A stretch of DNA of 64,000 nucleotides from Leishmania martiniquensis. Lineage: Eukaryota; Euglenozoa; Kinetoplastea; Trypanosomatida; Trypanosomatidae. The notes beneath the pieces are model-generated. The model did no database searches, had not been told where the DNA came from, and saw only the letters and a list, made by a program, of their open reading frames with translations. The position numbers and the translations under genes are program-made. Positions 27,997 to 37,816 of the stretch are shown piece by piece; positions within the stretch are counted from its first letter, which is position 1, and every line of letters begins with the position of its first letter. Where the stretch lies: NCBI RefSeq assembly GCF_017916325.1, contig NC_090150.1, positions 554,936 through 618,935 of the forward strand, in the 5' to 3' direction.

Positions 27997-29214
27997 TTAC
28001 GAGTCGGAGGGGCCGGTGGGGTCAATGGAGTCTGTGAGCTTTGTGCTGGAATTCGTCAAGTACTGAATGCGGCAGATTACTTCGTACGTGCCACGCCGCA
28101 TCTCATGCGCGAGAGCCTCCACTGCCGCTATCTTGTCCCCGCCGGTGAGGATTTTGTAAAGGTGGATGAGCACTAGTTGATCCTCCTCGTCGGTGAAAGG
28201 GCGGTCCGTTCGAAAGGGCCGCCCTGCAGCATGATAAGTGGCGTCACCGCAGTACCGACACTTGCGCCTTGCTTGCCTCCCCACATACAGCGTAGTGGAC
28301 ATGTCTGCGAGCATCTTTGTGCTACCAATGCCAGCACACGTGCCACCCACGCTGGCGACGCCGTCAATTAGGGCTAAGTTGTCGTGGCTGCGCCACGGGA
28401 AGCGTTCTACGGTGAGATCGGGGAAGGGTACGTCGTCAGTGCGAACTGCACCATCGCACAGAAGGACCTTACGCTCGAGATCCCATCCCTCTGCTGACGT
28501 CATCATCGTTGGCGGTGAAGGGGCAACACCTACGTTGATCGTAGACCAGTTGTCCTCCGAGACGCTGTGCAGCATGACGGCATGGTAGGCAGTGTGTGTA
28601 CGGTCGAAGAGGGTGTCGCCAGGTAAGCCGCGGTACTGCAGCGCCCAGAGAGAGACCCGCGGCGAGAGTGGGGCCAGCTGCACGGCGCTGGCGCGCAGTC
28701 CCTGGTCGTGCACCATGAAGACCACACGGAAGTCAAGAGACGGGTTGCGCCGCGCCACAGTCTTCTCCAGATCCAGGGCGAGAGCCAACTCCTCTTGCGG
28801 GTGCCGCGCCGTGACAGTGCGGAAAAAAGTGACGCGCGACCCCGGCGCATCCACCACGGCGTTGAAGCGGCGCATCTTTACTTCAAAGTGCGCCTGCACG
28901 CGCGGGTCGTTGAGGTCGAAGTGGGCAAAAGCGGTGTGCTGCCCGCGGAAGAGCACCCACGGACCCACACACTCCGGCCGGTACGGCGGCGGCCCAGGAG
29001 GGTAGAAGCCCTCCGCAAAGCCGTCTCGAATGAAGTGTATCAGCCCATCAAGGGTGACGCGGCTGAAATCGAACGGATATGCTTCCGTCCGCAGGCCGAG
29101 CTTCCCCAGCATCAGCGCTGGGCCGCACCAGCCCCCTAGTGAGATGTACTTGCGCGGCAACGACCCACCATCGAAGAAGGCCGCCTGGTAGGCCCGTCGG
29201 CTACCGCCCAGCAT
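27997..29214 (-). CDS. DUF1796-like (putative papain-like cysteine peptidase family) protein
   Basis: From the ATG at 29214 this encodes 405 aa. Residues 23-50 carry the family signature: YISLGGWCGPALMLGKLGL followed by RTEAYPFDFSRV, with Cys30 as the candidate nucleophile. A long middle region contains HFDLNDPRVQAHFEVKMRRF and VTFFRTVTARHPQEELALA, in line with the usual DUF1796 layout. Near residue 318 a small Cys/His motif (CRYCGDATYH) is added that I do not know from this family. The ORF continues upstream to 29289, but a T-rich tract (29299-29305) has its first following AG at 29242-29239, inside that extension, which favours 29214. Peptidase activity has not been shown for the family, to my knowledge. 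Confidence 0.68.
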   Translation of the reverse strand: MLGGSRRAYQAAFFDGGSLPRKYISLGGWCGPALMLGKLGLRTEAYPFDFSRVTLDGLIHFIRDGFAEGFYPPGPPPYRPECVGPWVLFRGQHTAFAHFDLNDPRVQAHFEVKMRRFNAVVDAPGSRVTFFRTVTARHPQEELALALDLEKTVARRNPSLDFRVVFMVHDQGLRASAVQLAPLSPRVSLWALQYRGLPGDTLFDRTHTAYHAVMLHSVSEDNWSTINVGVAPSPPTMMTSAEGWDLERKVLLCDGAVRTDDVPFPDLTVERFPWRSHDNLALIDGVASVGGTCAGIGSTKMLADMSTTLYVGRQARRKCRYCGDATYHAAGRPFRTDRPFTDEEDQLVLIHLYKILTGGDKIAAVEALAHEMRRGTYEVICRIQYLTNSSTKLTDSIDPTGPSDS

Positions 29215-30941
29215 GGCGCGCACGCTGCACCAGACCTTCTCTGTGTGTGCACATGCGCATACGAGGAGCAGAGGCACGCAGGTGCCCAACCATCAACAAA
29301 AAAGGAGCTCACAGAGCGAAAGGTTGCCGCCGCACCAGCAGCAGCGGCAGCATCGGTGGCGTGAAGAGAGCGACGATGCGCGTGGAAAGCGAGGGCGAGA
29401 ATGACAGAGAGGGGAGAGGCTGTTGTAAAGCATGTGAAGGGAAGAGGCAGGCACGAGAGTCTGGGCACGTGTGTGTCTGTGCGCGCGTGCATTTCGAGGG
29501 TCTTGGTCGCCAAGACGGCGACCAGTGCTGGCTATTCTCGCTTTTCTGGGTGGGGACCTACACGACACGCCGCCGCATATACGGAATTGTGCGTGCGACC
29601 GGCGCGCCACGTAAAGTCCCCACCCTCCACCCCCGACAAACACACGCTCACACATACGCATGAATCACCTCATCTTAGCTCGCGCAGCCCCTAGTATCAT
29701 GAGCGGCCGGTAGTTTCCACCCAGCCCTCGCCCCTCCCCCTTCCCTTTCATCCTGACCTCCTGCACCTGATACTCCGAGTGACATCCAATGAGTGCACAG
29801 CAGCCATGACGTCCTTGCCACAGCGTCTGTGGATGGTACAGGGTGGGGACGGGGGCGAGGAGGTGGAGAATGGAAGAACGAGCACCAACGGGTTCACGTC
29901 CAGAGCGCCGCCGGGGAGAGGAAGCATTGGGTCACATACGCACGCACACATCTTATTCAGCGTTTTTTTTGTGCGGGTCGCATTCACAACGAAAAAGAGA
30001 GGCATTACAGGAGTCAAAACCGGCGAGACGACTGATGCGCTGGCGTACAGGTGTGCGTGTGTGCGTGTGCGAGGGCAAAGCTGCACGGAGGGGGAGGAGG
30101 GAGGGAGGGGGAGGCGGTGCACATTCGAGGGCTGCGCAAACTTCGACCGCTCGCCACAGCTATACCTTCAACTTTTCGGTCGGCTGCGCTCGAAAAAAAA
30201 ACGCCTATTTTTCAACACGCACACACACATACACACGTAAGCACTTGCACACAGGCACACACCTGCACACAGATAAGTGTACCCACATCAGTCGCCAGAC
30301 AGTCACAACATGAGGAAGCGAACGCCGTTACAGAGTTATCGCGGAGTTTAACAGAGGAACTAAACCGACAAAAGGAAACAAAGGAGGTGAGCACTTCGGG
30401 AGAAGGCGGGCGACCGTCGTCATCGCCATCACAGCCTCATCGAGGAGCGCGCGCGAGAGAGAGAGGGGGAGACGCAGAAGCCAAAGGGCACCAGCGACAG
30501 CCACACCGTCCTTTGCCCACATGGGCGCGCGGTTGCGCGGAGGGGGGGTTGCGCGTGGAGAACAGGGCGAAGAGACATGGATGAGGGAGAAGACACAAAG
30601 AAGCACGACAGCCACGAGGGCGGAGCAAGCGCTGCATCCGATGGTGCCCTTAGACAGGCACAAAGGCAGGCATGCTCACGCGCTTGTGTGCATGCATGTG
30701 TGTGTGTGTGTTTGTTTGTCCACATGTGCTACGAGGAGGGGGACAAAGCGGAAACGGAAAGAAGGGAAGCAGACACCCACCCGTTGAGGGCAATCAGAGA
30801 TTCGCTGCTGACCTCACTGGGCGAACATCTGCGGAGCGCATGCGCCACCTCTCCGCTACGACCCCCCACCCCGACCTGATCGCCTCTCCCGTGCTGCACG
30901 CGCAGCAGTGGTGTTCTCCTTACTCTCTCGCTTTCACAGTT
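29215..30941. other. Intergenic region between DUF1796-like and NOP58 genes
   Basis: No gene is supported across 1.7 kb. It contains CA/TG tracts (30218-30270 and 30690-30720) and GA-rich blocks. It is the presumed 3' UTR of NOP58. Confidence 0.75.
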
Positions 30942-32288
30942 TTAGTGGCCGCCATTCTCCTGGCGCGAGCGCTTAAAGCCTCCCCCGCCGCGACCACCGG
31001 AGAAGCCGCCGCGCTCGTTGCTGAAGCCGCTAGTGTTCATGCGCGGGCGCTTGAATCCGTCGCCTTGGCTGTCGCCATAGCTACGGCGCTGCTCAATGCC
31101 AGCGCCGGCGCCACGAGCGTTGCCGCTCTTGCCATACGTGATGCCCTCCTCAAAGGCCTTGAGGCGGTTCTCCACCTTGCTGCGGTACTCTATGGCAGGA
31201 GTGTTGTCGCCCTCGCCGAAGGAGTCGATGCGAGCGCTCAACGAGGCCTTGGCGGCGAGCACACGGGACATGGTGCCCTTCTGCGCCGGGGCCGCTTTCA
31301 CCACCACAGAGGCATTGTAAAGGATGCCGTACTTTGGAGTAGCCTGGCGCTGCTTCAAGGCGCGGAAGAGGGCCTTCTCAGCGCCGAGGATCTGCACCGT
31401 CGAAGAGGGGTACTTGGCAAGTGTCAGCAGCGAGCCGGCTTTCTGGATGAGACGGGCGCCAATCTGCTCTCCCACCATTGTCGTCAGGTTCGGGGCGATG
31501 GTCTGCATGCGGGAAGAGAGGTACGTAGATAGCTGCTCGCGGTACTTTGAGGCTGCAACAACCTCGCTGCACAGGCGCGAGATGTTCTCGATATCCTCCT
31601 CCGCAATCTCCGTACCCATTGAGACCATCGCCGCCTCTTTCACTTTCTGCTCCACCTCCTCCTCGAGAAAGTCAGAGAAGTCTGTGTCGCGGGCGTTGAA
31701 GCGCGTCTTCATGGCCAGTACGATCTTGCAGTAGGCCACGTTGTCGTTCACAGTCTTGCCCAGCTCGGGAAAGTGCCAGCCGTACCACTCGCGGGCACGC
31801 ATGGCGTATTTGTTGATTTCCTTGTCGAGGTCCTCCAGGAGCGACACGGCCTGCACGACCATCATGTCCACCTTATCTGGGGAAAACTTGAGCTTGTAGC
31901 GGTTGAGGTTGTGCGCCAGACCAAGTGCCGTCTGGTTCAGCTGCTCCGCCGAGACGTTCTCGAGCAGGCTGTCGATGTTCTCCTTCAGTGCGCGGAAGGT
32001 CGGGAGCGTGTCCTCGCCAGAGACGCAAGGGATGGCAAGCGTCTCCTTGATCGCCTTCGCAAGCTTTGCATCGGCCACCGCCAACTCCTCGGACACCTCC
32101 TTCTCCAGGTAGTTCTTCTTCAGAAACTTTCGCACCGGCTTCGACAGCTCACCGTTCACAAGCTGTGCCGTTGTTTCGAGAGCGTCGGCGGTGCTCTTGA
32201 AGTGCAACAGCGCCTTCAGCTTGCGCCGTTCACCGTCCACTTTGAACAGCGCCACGCCAGCGGGCAGCTCCAGCAGTGCGTACACCAT
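30942..32288 (-). CDS. NOP58: Nucleolar protein NOP58 (box C/D snoRNP core)
   Basis: From the ATG at 32288 this encodes 448 aa beginning MVYALLELPAGVALFKVDGE, the NOP5/NOP58 N-terminal domain. A coiled coil and NOSIC-type region follow, with NLNRYKLKFSPDKVDMMVVQ and the diagnostic REWYGWHFPEL. The Nop domain has NLTTMVGEQIGARLIQKAGS, the ILGAEKALFRALK block and PKYGILYNASVV. The C-terminus is Gly/Arg-rich (RGGFSGGRGGGGFKR) rather than the Lys/Glu/Asp-rich tail common in other eukaryotes. NOP58 binds SNU13-RNA complexes with fibrillarin to 2'-O-methylate rRNA in the nucleolus. The ORF extends upstream to 32414, but homology starts at 32288. Confidence 0.93.
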   Translation of the reverse strand: MVYALLELPAGVALFKVDGERRKLKALLHFKSTADALETTAQLVNGELSKPVRKFLKKNYLEKEVSEELAVADAKLAKAIKETLAIPCVSGEDTLPTFRALKENIDSLLENVSAEQLNQTALGLAHNLNRYKLKFSPDKVDMMVVQAVSLLEDLDKEINKYAMRAREWYGWHFPELGKTVNDNVAYCKIVLAMKTRFNARDTDFSDFLEEEVEQKVKEAAMVSMGTEIAEEDIENISRLCSEVVAASKYREQLSTYLSSRMQTIAPNLTTMVGEQIGARLIQKAGSLLTLAKYPSSTVQILGAEKALFRALKQRQATPKYGILYNASVVVKAAPAQKGTMSRVLAAKASLSARIDSFGEGDNTPAIEYRSKVENRLKAFEEGITYGKSGNARGAGAGIEQRRSYGDSQGDGFKRPRMNTSGFSNERGGFSGGRGGGGFKRSRQENGGH

Positions 32289-32846
32289 GGTGTTCTCTAC
32301 TCGGAGGCGTAAGGGAGGAGTACGTGAGAGGAGCGAGACAGAGACGCTCTGAGCAGGGCAGCGACACCGAAGGACGCTTCCCAACGACGAGTAAATGTGG
32401 AGACCTGACAACAATCACACACACACACAGCAACGACAGCTCGAGCGCTCCAAGGTACGTGAGGCTGGCGCCAACAGGGACACACACACAAAGGGAGGTG
32501 AGGGGGAGGAGGGGTGCCACGACTGTGCAGAGGCCAGCTGTGAATCTGTTGAGTGCTGAGAACAGCAACAGATGGCAATAGGTGTCCAGAGGTCGAGAGC
32601 ACAGGGCACGCGCAAATAATGGAGGAGGGGGAGGGTACGAGGCATATAGGTGTACAAGAGGGCGTTGTGGACGCGCGTCTCCCTGACACCCGCTCTTGGA
32701 TCTCACCCTGTACGTAGGCGGGAAGCCCCGCGCACATATCCACCTGATGTATTCACATGTACATATGCGTATGGGCGCACATATCTGCCGCACATTTGTT
32801 GCGCGTTTTCTTTATTTTTCGTGGGTTCGCTCTTACCGTTTCGCTT

Positions 32847-32941
32847 TACACACACATATACATATATATATATGTATATATATATATCAATACATATACA
32901 TATACACACATGTATATGTATATATGTAAGTATGTATATAT
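32847..32941. repeat. (CA/TA)n microsatellite with palindromic potential
   Basis: About 95 bp are almost entirely CA and TA/TG dinucleotides, with ATAT-type self-complementary blocks, in a strongly GC-rich region. It can form hairpins or unwind easily. I see no gene-related function. Confidence 0.85.
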
Positions 32942-32944
32942 GTG

Positions 32945-33205
32945 ATGGGAACTGCGGCAGATCCAATGCTGTGTGCCGAGAGGGGAGAGGCCAGCACGCC
33001 GAGCAGGTGCAAGCTTCTCATGCAAGCGTGTGCACATCACACCTGTACCCCATGGCACTTCATGGGGTCTCTCTGTGTGCTTTACTTGGGCTGCGGCTTG
33101 CACAGCGCTCCGTATGTCCACCTGTGCGCACATCTCCCCGCCACGCCTCCCGGCCACAGTGGGTGTGAGGCAGGCAGCGACAGAGGAACATCGGCGACGC
33201 TCGCA
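32945..33205. repeat. Candidate degenerate SIDER-type retroposon remnant
   Basis: This segment lacks simple repeats. At 33161-33170 it shares GGGTGTGAGG and a similar following context (GGCAG..CG..CAGAGG) with 27519-27550 of inverted-repeat copy 2, in the same plus-strand orientation. The shared piece is only about 30 bp, so the relationship is tentative. Confidence 0.3.
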
Positions 33206-33209
33206 CGCC

Positions 33210-34109
33210 CTAATCGAACTTTGTAAGTTTCTGAGCGAATATGTAGTACCCGCCGATCTTTTTGCCCAGCAGGCGGATGGCCATGTTGGCAGTGATGGAC
33301 AGCGCTACAAACACTGGCATCAACACCGGGCGGTAGAGCACAGCCCTCAGTGCGGCAGGCGCGCTGCTGCTCAGACGCGGCGGAGCGAGTTGATAGTTTA
33401 CGTTCAGTCCTAGGAGAAGGCTACAGGGAGTAAAGAAGGCGAAATTGACGAGCACGGGGACCCACGTGAGGTGGCATAGGTGCGCCCAGTCAAGCCCGAG
33501 CGTGTCGTAGCGGGCGGCAAAGTACAGCGGCGCCAGGACCAGAAGCCCATGCTGCAGGAAAAAGACGTAGCCCTCCCATCTATACTGATGATCGCCCCAG
33601 TCGGGCTGCACCAGCGCCCCGATCGGGCACCAGACCCAGTCTACTAGCAGCGAGGCGAGGTAGCAGCCGTTTCCGTATTGGTGCGGCTTATCGCGCATGA
33701 AGATGTAGGCCCACATCCCGGTAAATAGGTGGCAGGGCATCAGGAGCCACCCCAGCTGCACGAGGGGCTTCGGTCGTAATGCCTTGCTCAAGCCCTGAGC
33801 CGCCAAGCACCCCATCAGCATATAAGCGATCAGCCGGTTGAGGGAGCATTTCAGTGAGCGGCCTACTCCAGCCATGTGGAGTCGCGCGATCGCTGCTGAG
33901 CGGAAACCGCGCGACTGGCGGTGCAGCACCCCGCAGAGCACCATGGCCACCGCCCACAGCGCCACATGCAACTTAGGGGGCTGAAACCAATACTGATGGG
34001 TTGGCATGACGCCCCAGCGCATGCCGGTGCGGCCTCCGATCCCCTTGAGGACATCGGCGAGCACATCAGGCACGATGTAGTCGCACCACCCCACCACCTC
34101 AACCTCCAT
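33210..34109 (-). CDS. TMEM164-family multipass membrane protein
   Basis: From the ATG at 34109 this encodes 299 aa with about seven hydrophobic segments. The family landmarks are Cys125 in WLLMPCHLFTGMWAYIF and His187 in GYVFFLQHGLLVLAPLYF; these match the proposed catalytic Cys and His of human TMEM164. LGLNVNYQLAPP follows, where TMEM164 proteins have a conserved Asn-rich block, and a final helix (LMPVFVALSITANMAIRLL) precedes a short charged tail. Human TMEM164 is reported to transfer acyl chains onto ether phospholipids. The long upstream ORF extension (to 34454) is Arg/Pro-rich and looks untranslated. The function here is inferred from these residues. Confidence 0.72.
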   Translation of the reverse strand: MEVEVVGWCDYIVPDVLADVLKGIGGRTGMRWGVMPTHQYWFQPPKLHVALWAVAMVLCGVLHRQSRGFRSAAIARLHMAGVGRSLKCSLNRLIAYMLMGCLAAQGLSKALRPKPLVQLGWLLMPCHLFTGMWAYIFMRDKPHQYGNGCYLASLLVDWVWCPIGALVQPDWGDHQYRWEGYVFFLQHGLLVLAPLYFAARYDTLGLDWAHLCHLTWVPVLVNFAFFTPCSLLLGLNVNYQLAPPRLSSSAPAALRAVLYRPVLMPVFVALSITANMAIRLLGKKIGGYYIFAQKLTKFD

Positions 34110-34747
34110 CACGGAAAAAGGCAGTGGGAAAGGTAGACGAGCGCCTGGGGGGAGGAGAGCGCAGCTGCAGCGGGGGCGTAGCGGACTCGGGCACGTGCGG
34201 CGCGGTAAGAACTGTCTCGGGCGAGCAAAGGAATGGTGAAGGGCGACGACACAGAGCAACGCGTGGCGAGAGGGACGGTGAAAAAGGGCGTAGAGAGGCA
34301 TACCTATGAGCGGTTGAACATCGTCATGGAATACACTACGCGTGTCCGGCGGATCTGCCTCCCCTGCACGTGCACGCGGGTGGCTTGGAGGCGTGGTGTG
34401 AGTAAGAAAGGGAGAGGCTGACCGTCGACGCATCCATGGCTCGCGTACGCGCACATGCGACCACGGTCACAAGGGCGCGTTACCGCCGCTCATCCACGCA
34501 CGCACACAGACCTTTCTCATCGTATCTCGCTATTATGTGCTTTGCTTCACCGTGAGGGCGCTTAGGCTGTAAGGAGAGGGGTTGGGGACGAGCAACAACA
34601 CCAAGCATCGAAACTGGTACACAGAGACCCGCGCAGACGGCGATCCGTGCGGCAACAAGCGCTGCAGGAGACTCATGGGCGCACACAGCAACAAAGAGCT
34701 GCACGCAACCTGCCAACGACAGCGCACCGCACCGCTGTCGTGTCACC
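34110..34747. other. Intergenic region upstream of the TMEM164-like gene
   Basis: I see nothing beyond the presumed leader and the 3' UTR of the next gene. Confidence 0.7.
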
Positions 34748-35632
34748 TCAGCTCTTGTCAGGGCCGCTTTCTCCCTCTGACATCTCCCTCTCAAGAGCCT
34801 CCAGCTCCGCCTGCAGTCGCGCAATTTCGTCGTCCGCGACGTCTGCCTCATCGCTGTCCGTCGCAGAGGCTGCCGTCGCCGAGGAGGGCGCACTTGTTTG
34901 CGGCCGTCTCTCCGCCTCCTCAGTCCCTCCCACCGCGTCAAAGGCAGGCGCCGCAGAGGCCTCGTCGCCGGACGCAACGGCCGCGTTGCGCTGTGCGTTT
35001 TCCTCGAGTGGGTAGTAGAGAAGGTCCACGGGCGATCGCTTATACCACGACTGCTCCCCGGCCAAGTAGCGGCGGCAGTTGTCGCTCACGTGACAGAAGC
35101 CGAGCTCCTCCGCATGCTCGAGGGCGTAGACGGCACAGTCCTTGCGGTCAACCCGCAGGCACGCCTCGAGGAAAATCTCGAAGGAGTCATCACCGAGAGG
35201 AGTGTAGAAGTGGTTCCTGCACTGGTTGAGGATCTGGCAAGCGTAGCTGAGGTCAAGCGGACGCTCCACGAGGTCGAAGGCGGTGTGCAGGTCCTCTGTG
35301 GTGGGCCGCTCCGTCCCCTGGAAGGAGTGAAACTTTTTATACCACTCCAGAACGTACTTTTCCATGGAGGTCTCGGGGCCCTCGAGGCGTGCCTTTTGTA
35401 GGAGGTGGCGCTTTTTGCTGAGCCATACCGGCTGATGCGCCATGCACTTCGGTCGCACGTACGGCCTGTCGAGACCGCCGAGCCACGCCTGATACAGCAT
35501 CTCCGTACGCTGGTGATCTGGCTGCTGAATAACCGTGTAGATCCTCCAGTTGTCGGCGCCCTTGAGGAAGAGCATCCAGTACGGCCTGCGATACCGCAGC
35601 GAGGCGAGGAGTGCCCGAGAAGTGCACAGCAT
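34748..35632 (-). CDS. Conserved-type hypothetical protein, probably mitochondrial
   Basis: From the ATG at 35632 this encodes 294 aa. The N-terminus MLCTSRALLASLRYRRPYWM is basic, amphipathic and free of acidic residues, as in mitochondrial targeting sequences. The middle has helical pairs such as DDSFEIFLEACLRVDRKDCA and VYALEHAEELGF that recall helical-repeat (PPR-like) proteins. The C-terminal 80 residues are Ala/Ser/Glu-rich and end in a short coiled coil (DEIARLQAELEALEREM). A ribosomal or RNA-processing role in the mitochondrion is possible but not shown. A longer ORF reaches 35788, but its extra part is His/Thr-rich, derived from a (CA)n-type leader. Confidence 0.68.
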   Translation of the reverse strand: MLCTSRALLASLRYRRPYWMLFLKGADNWRIYTVIQQPDHQRTEMLYQAWLGGLDRPYVRPKCMAHQPVWLSKKRHLLQKARLEGPETSMEKYVLEWYKKFHSFQGTERPTTEDLHTAFDLVERPLDLSYACQILNQCRNHFYTPLGDDSFEIFLEACLRVDRKDCAVYALEHAEELGFCHVSDNCRRYLAGEQSWYKRSPVDLLYYPLEENAQRNAAVASGDEASAAPAFDAVGGTEEAERRPQTSAPSSATAASATDSDEADVADDEIARLQAELEALEREMSEGESGPDKS

Positions 35633-36277
35633 GATAGCGACCGGCTTCTCGTACCTTTCAGTGTGTATGTGTGCGTGTGTGCGTGCGTGTTTGGAGGGCG
35701 TAAAGTGCCGCAGGGAGAGAGAAGCAACACCGCAGCAAAAAGGGACGACACGTTGAGAGAAACACACGCGATACAGACGCCTGCGCACACGCGCAAGCAG
35801 AGCTGTACGGGCCTACAGCAGAAAGGGAGAGCGAGCAGAGAGCCTAAACCCTTCGCAGATATCCCCCTGCGCGTGGAAGCGCGCCGCCACACGCTGCCCT
35901 CCTCTCGGAGATGTTCCTGGGCTCTGCTGCCGCATGCTCGGCTCGTGGCGGTTACCTTTATTTTGAATATGATAGTCCGATGGAGCCCAACATTGCAGCA
36001 GCACACACACACACAACAACAGGTGCAGCAGATCGCCGAAGCTCACCAGTGTAGGAGCGTCCTTACACTCGCCAGCAGAGTCGTGCGAAAGGGGATGCGA
36101 GAGAGCGCAGTCGTTCATTCGCCGGCTATAACTCTAGACCCTCTCATATTTTACATGAATCTGCCTGTCTCTGTGTGTGCCAGCGCGACATCGCTTCATG
36201 CGCACCCCGCCCCGAGGAGAAGCGGACTCTGCGACACGCTCCATTCAGCCAAGAAGCGAACCGCCTGGTCCCCTCCC
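35633..36277. other. Intergenic region between the mitochondrial-type and HRD1-like genes
   Basis: No gene is supported. It contains TG/CA runs near 35660-35690 and 36000-36020. Confidence 0.7.
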
Positions 36278-37816
36278 TCACGGCTCGTAGCCCACCTCCT
36301 CGGCCAGCTGCAGAGCGACGTGCAGCTCCCTCTCCGCCTCCCGTAGTCGCTTGTGATATGTTTCGTACGCCCTCATTTTGAGCTGAGCGACTGTCTGTGT
36401 CGTCGTCTCAGGTGCTGCCGTGGCGGTCACCGCAGGGGCCGCTGATCTGTCTGCGGCAGGCGACGCCGTGCCATGCAAGCTGCCACTCTCTGCAAACGCG
36501 GCAATGGGACGACCGGCTGCCGCCGCAGGGACGCTTGCCACAGGCGACGAAGAGCGCAGCTGCTGCTTGTACCACTCGTATGCTTCCCTAACTTCCTTCT
36601 CCATGTCGTCGGGGGTCTCGGGTTGCTGCTGCTGCTGCTGAGCCGCGGCGTCCTCACCTGTACGCAAGAGATCGTTCGCTGCAACAGTTGCGGCTGCAGC
36701 AGCTCCCTCTTGAGTCTGTGGGGCCACCGCGCCTTCCATCACGTCCGCTGGCGCCGGCTCGGCCTCTGCCTCTTCGGCCGGTGGAGCCGTCGCGCCGCTG
36801 CCGCCGCGCATGTGCATGATGTTTGCCCGGCAGTACGGACACGTTGAGTGACCCTCCAACCACCGCTCGAGGCAGTCGATGTGATAGCAGTGGCCGCAGG
36901 GCAGCCGCTTCGTGCCCCCACCAGGCACCATGTCCTCGTAGCAGATGGTACACCGCACGTCGCGCGCCAGATCCTCGGCGGTGGCGTCCGGCATGTCGTT
37001 GCGCACTCGCCGAGCCAAGACGAGGAACTCAGCCAGCCCGGATGTCTTCTCGAAGATCCGCAGCACGTGCCCCACAAACCCGCGCAGGAGCAGCAGCGGC
37101 AGCGCTGCCTTGTAGAAAATGTACGCGTAAACACCAACGAACAGCAGCGACTCCGCGATACTCGTGACAGCGTCCGCGACAAACGGAAGAAGTGTGTGCT
37201 GACCGCGGAGGAGAAACAGACTGGCGAATTGCACCGTACTGCGCAACGATGAGCTCAGCAGCAGCATGTAGATCAGCATCATAGAGTAGTGTACGGACGC
37301 GCGCTCTTCCGTCAGCTCCGGCCGCGTCTTGACCAACCACGTCAGAAGCCCGACGTCGCAGATGATCGCGAAGCAGAGGTACGCCGGCATGCGCGTCGCG
37401 GAGCTCCACGTCATCTGCACCGTCGACAGTGTCGTAACACGCTCCGAGGCAAGTTTGTGCAGTACACGCCACGCGAGCGTGAAGAGGAAGAAGAAGCTGG
37501 TGAAACTTATGATTGGCTGGTCCATGTACAGCGGCACCACGACGCATTCCACCATGTAGAGCGTGAAAGAAGTGAGCAGGGCCGTCTCCTCCGACGTGTT
37601 CAGCTGCCCGAAGAAGCACAGCTGCAGCGCCATCCACAGCAACACGGTGAAGGCGATAGCGGTATTGACGATGATCAACCGAAACGAAGAGGAGTTCGCC
37701 AAGGCAACCATCGCCGGGTAGAACTCGCGGTACGTGTTGGCATAGTCAGCCAAGAAGAGACCACACACGAGGTAGGAGCCGACCACGTAGGCCACCAACG
37801 ATGTACGAGCCGTCAT
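36278..37816 (-). CDS. HRD1: HRD1/synoviolin-like RING-H2 E3 ubiquitin ligase
   Basis: This is a 512-aa protein. The first 260 residues contain about six hydrophobic helices, starting at SLVAYVVGSYLVCGLFLADY. A RING-H2 finger (C3H2C3) is at about 290-336: CTICYEDM, then LPCGHCYHIDCLERWLEG, ending CPYC. The last 170 residues are Ala/Gln/Pro-rich with a five-glutamine run and a charged C-terminal helix. HRD1 sits in the ER membrane and ubiquitinates misfolded proteins exported during ER-associated degradation. Several helices before a single RING-H2 and a disordered tail match the HRD1 arrangement; gp78-type E3s are an alternative, but no CUE domain is seen. Confidence 0.86.
   Translation of the reverse strand: MTARTSLVAYVVGSYLVCGLFLADYANTYREFYPAMVALANSSSFRLIIVNTAIAFTVLLWMALQLCFFGQLNTSEETALLTSFTLYMVECVVVPLYMDQPIISFTSFFFLFTLAWRVLHKLASERVTTLSTVQMTWSSATRMPAYLCFAIICDVGLLTWLVKTRPELTEERASVHYSMMLIYMLLLSSSLRSTVQFASLFLLRGQHTLLPFVADAVTSIAESLLFVGVYAYIFYKAALPLLLLRGFVGHVLRIFEKTSGLAEFLVLARRVRNDMPDATAEDLARDVRCTICYEDMVPGGGTKRLPCGHCYHIDCLERWLEGHSTCPYCRANIMHMRGGSGATAPPAEEAEAEPAPADVMEGAVAPQTQEGAAAAATVAANDLLRTGEDAAAQQQQQQPETPDDMEKEVREAYEWYKQQLRSSSPVASVPAAAAGRPIAAFAESGSLHGTASPAADRSAAPAVTATAAPETTTQTVAQLKMRAYETYHKRLREAERELHVALQLAEEVGYEP

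Larger units (their letters stand above)
32289..33209. other. Intergenic region with TA/CA palindromic tract and a repeat-like segment
   Basis: I see no gene. It holds the NOP58 leader, an AT-rich microsatellite (32847-32941), and a mixed-composition segment (32945-33205) whose right part resembles the large inverted repeat. Confidence 0.75.
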
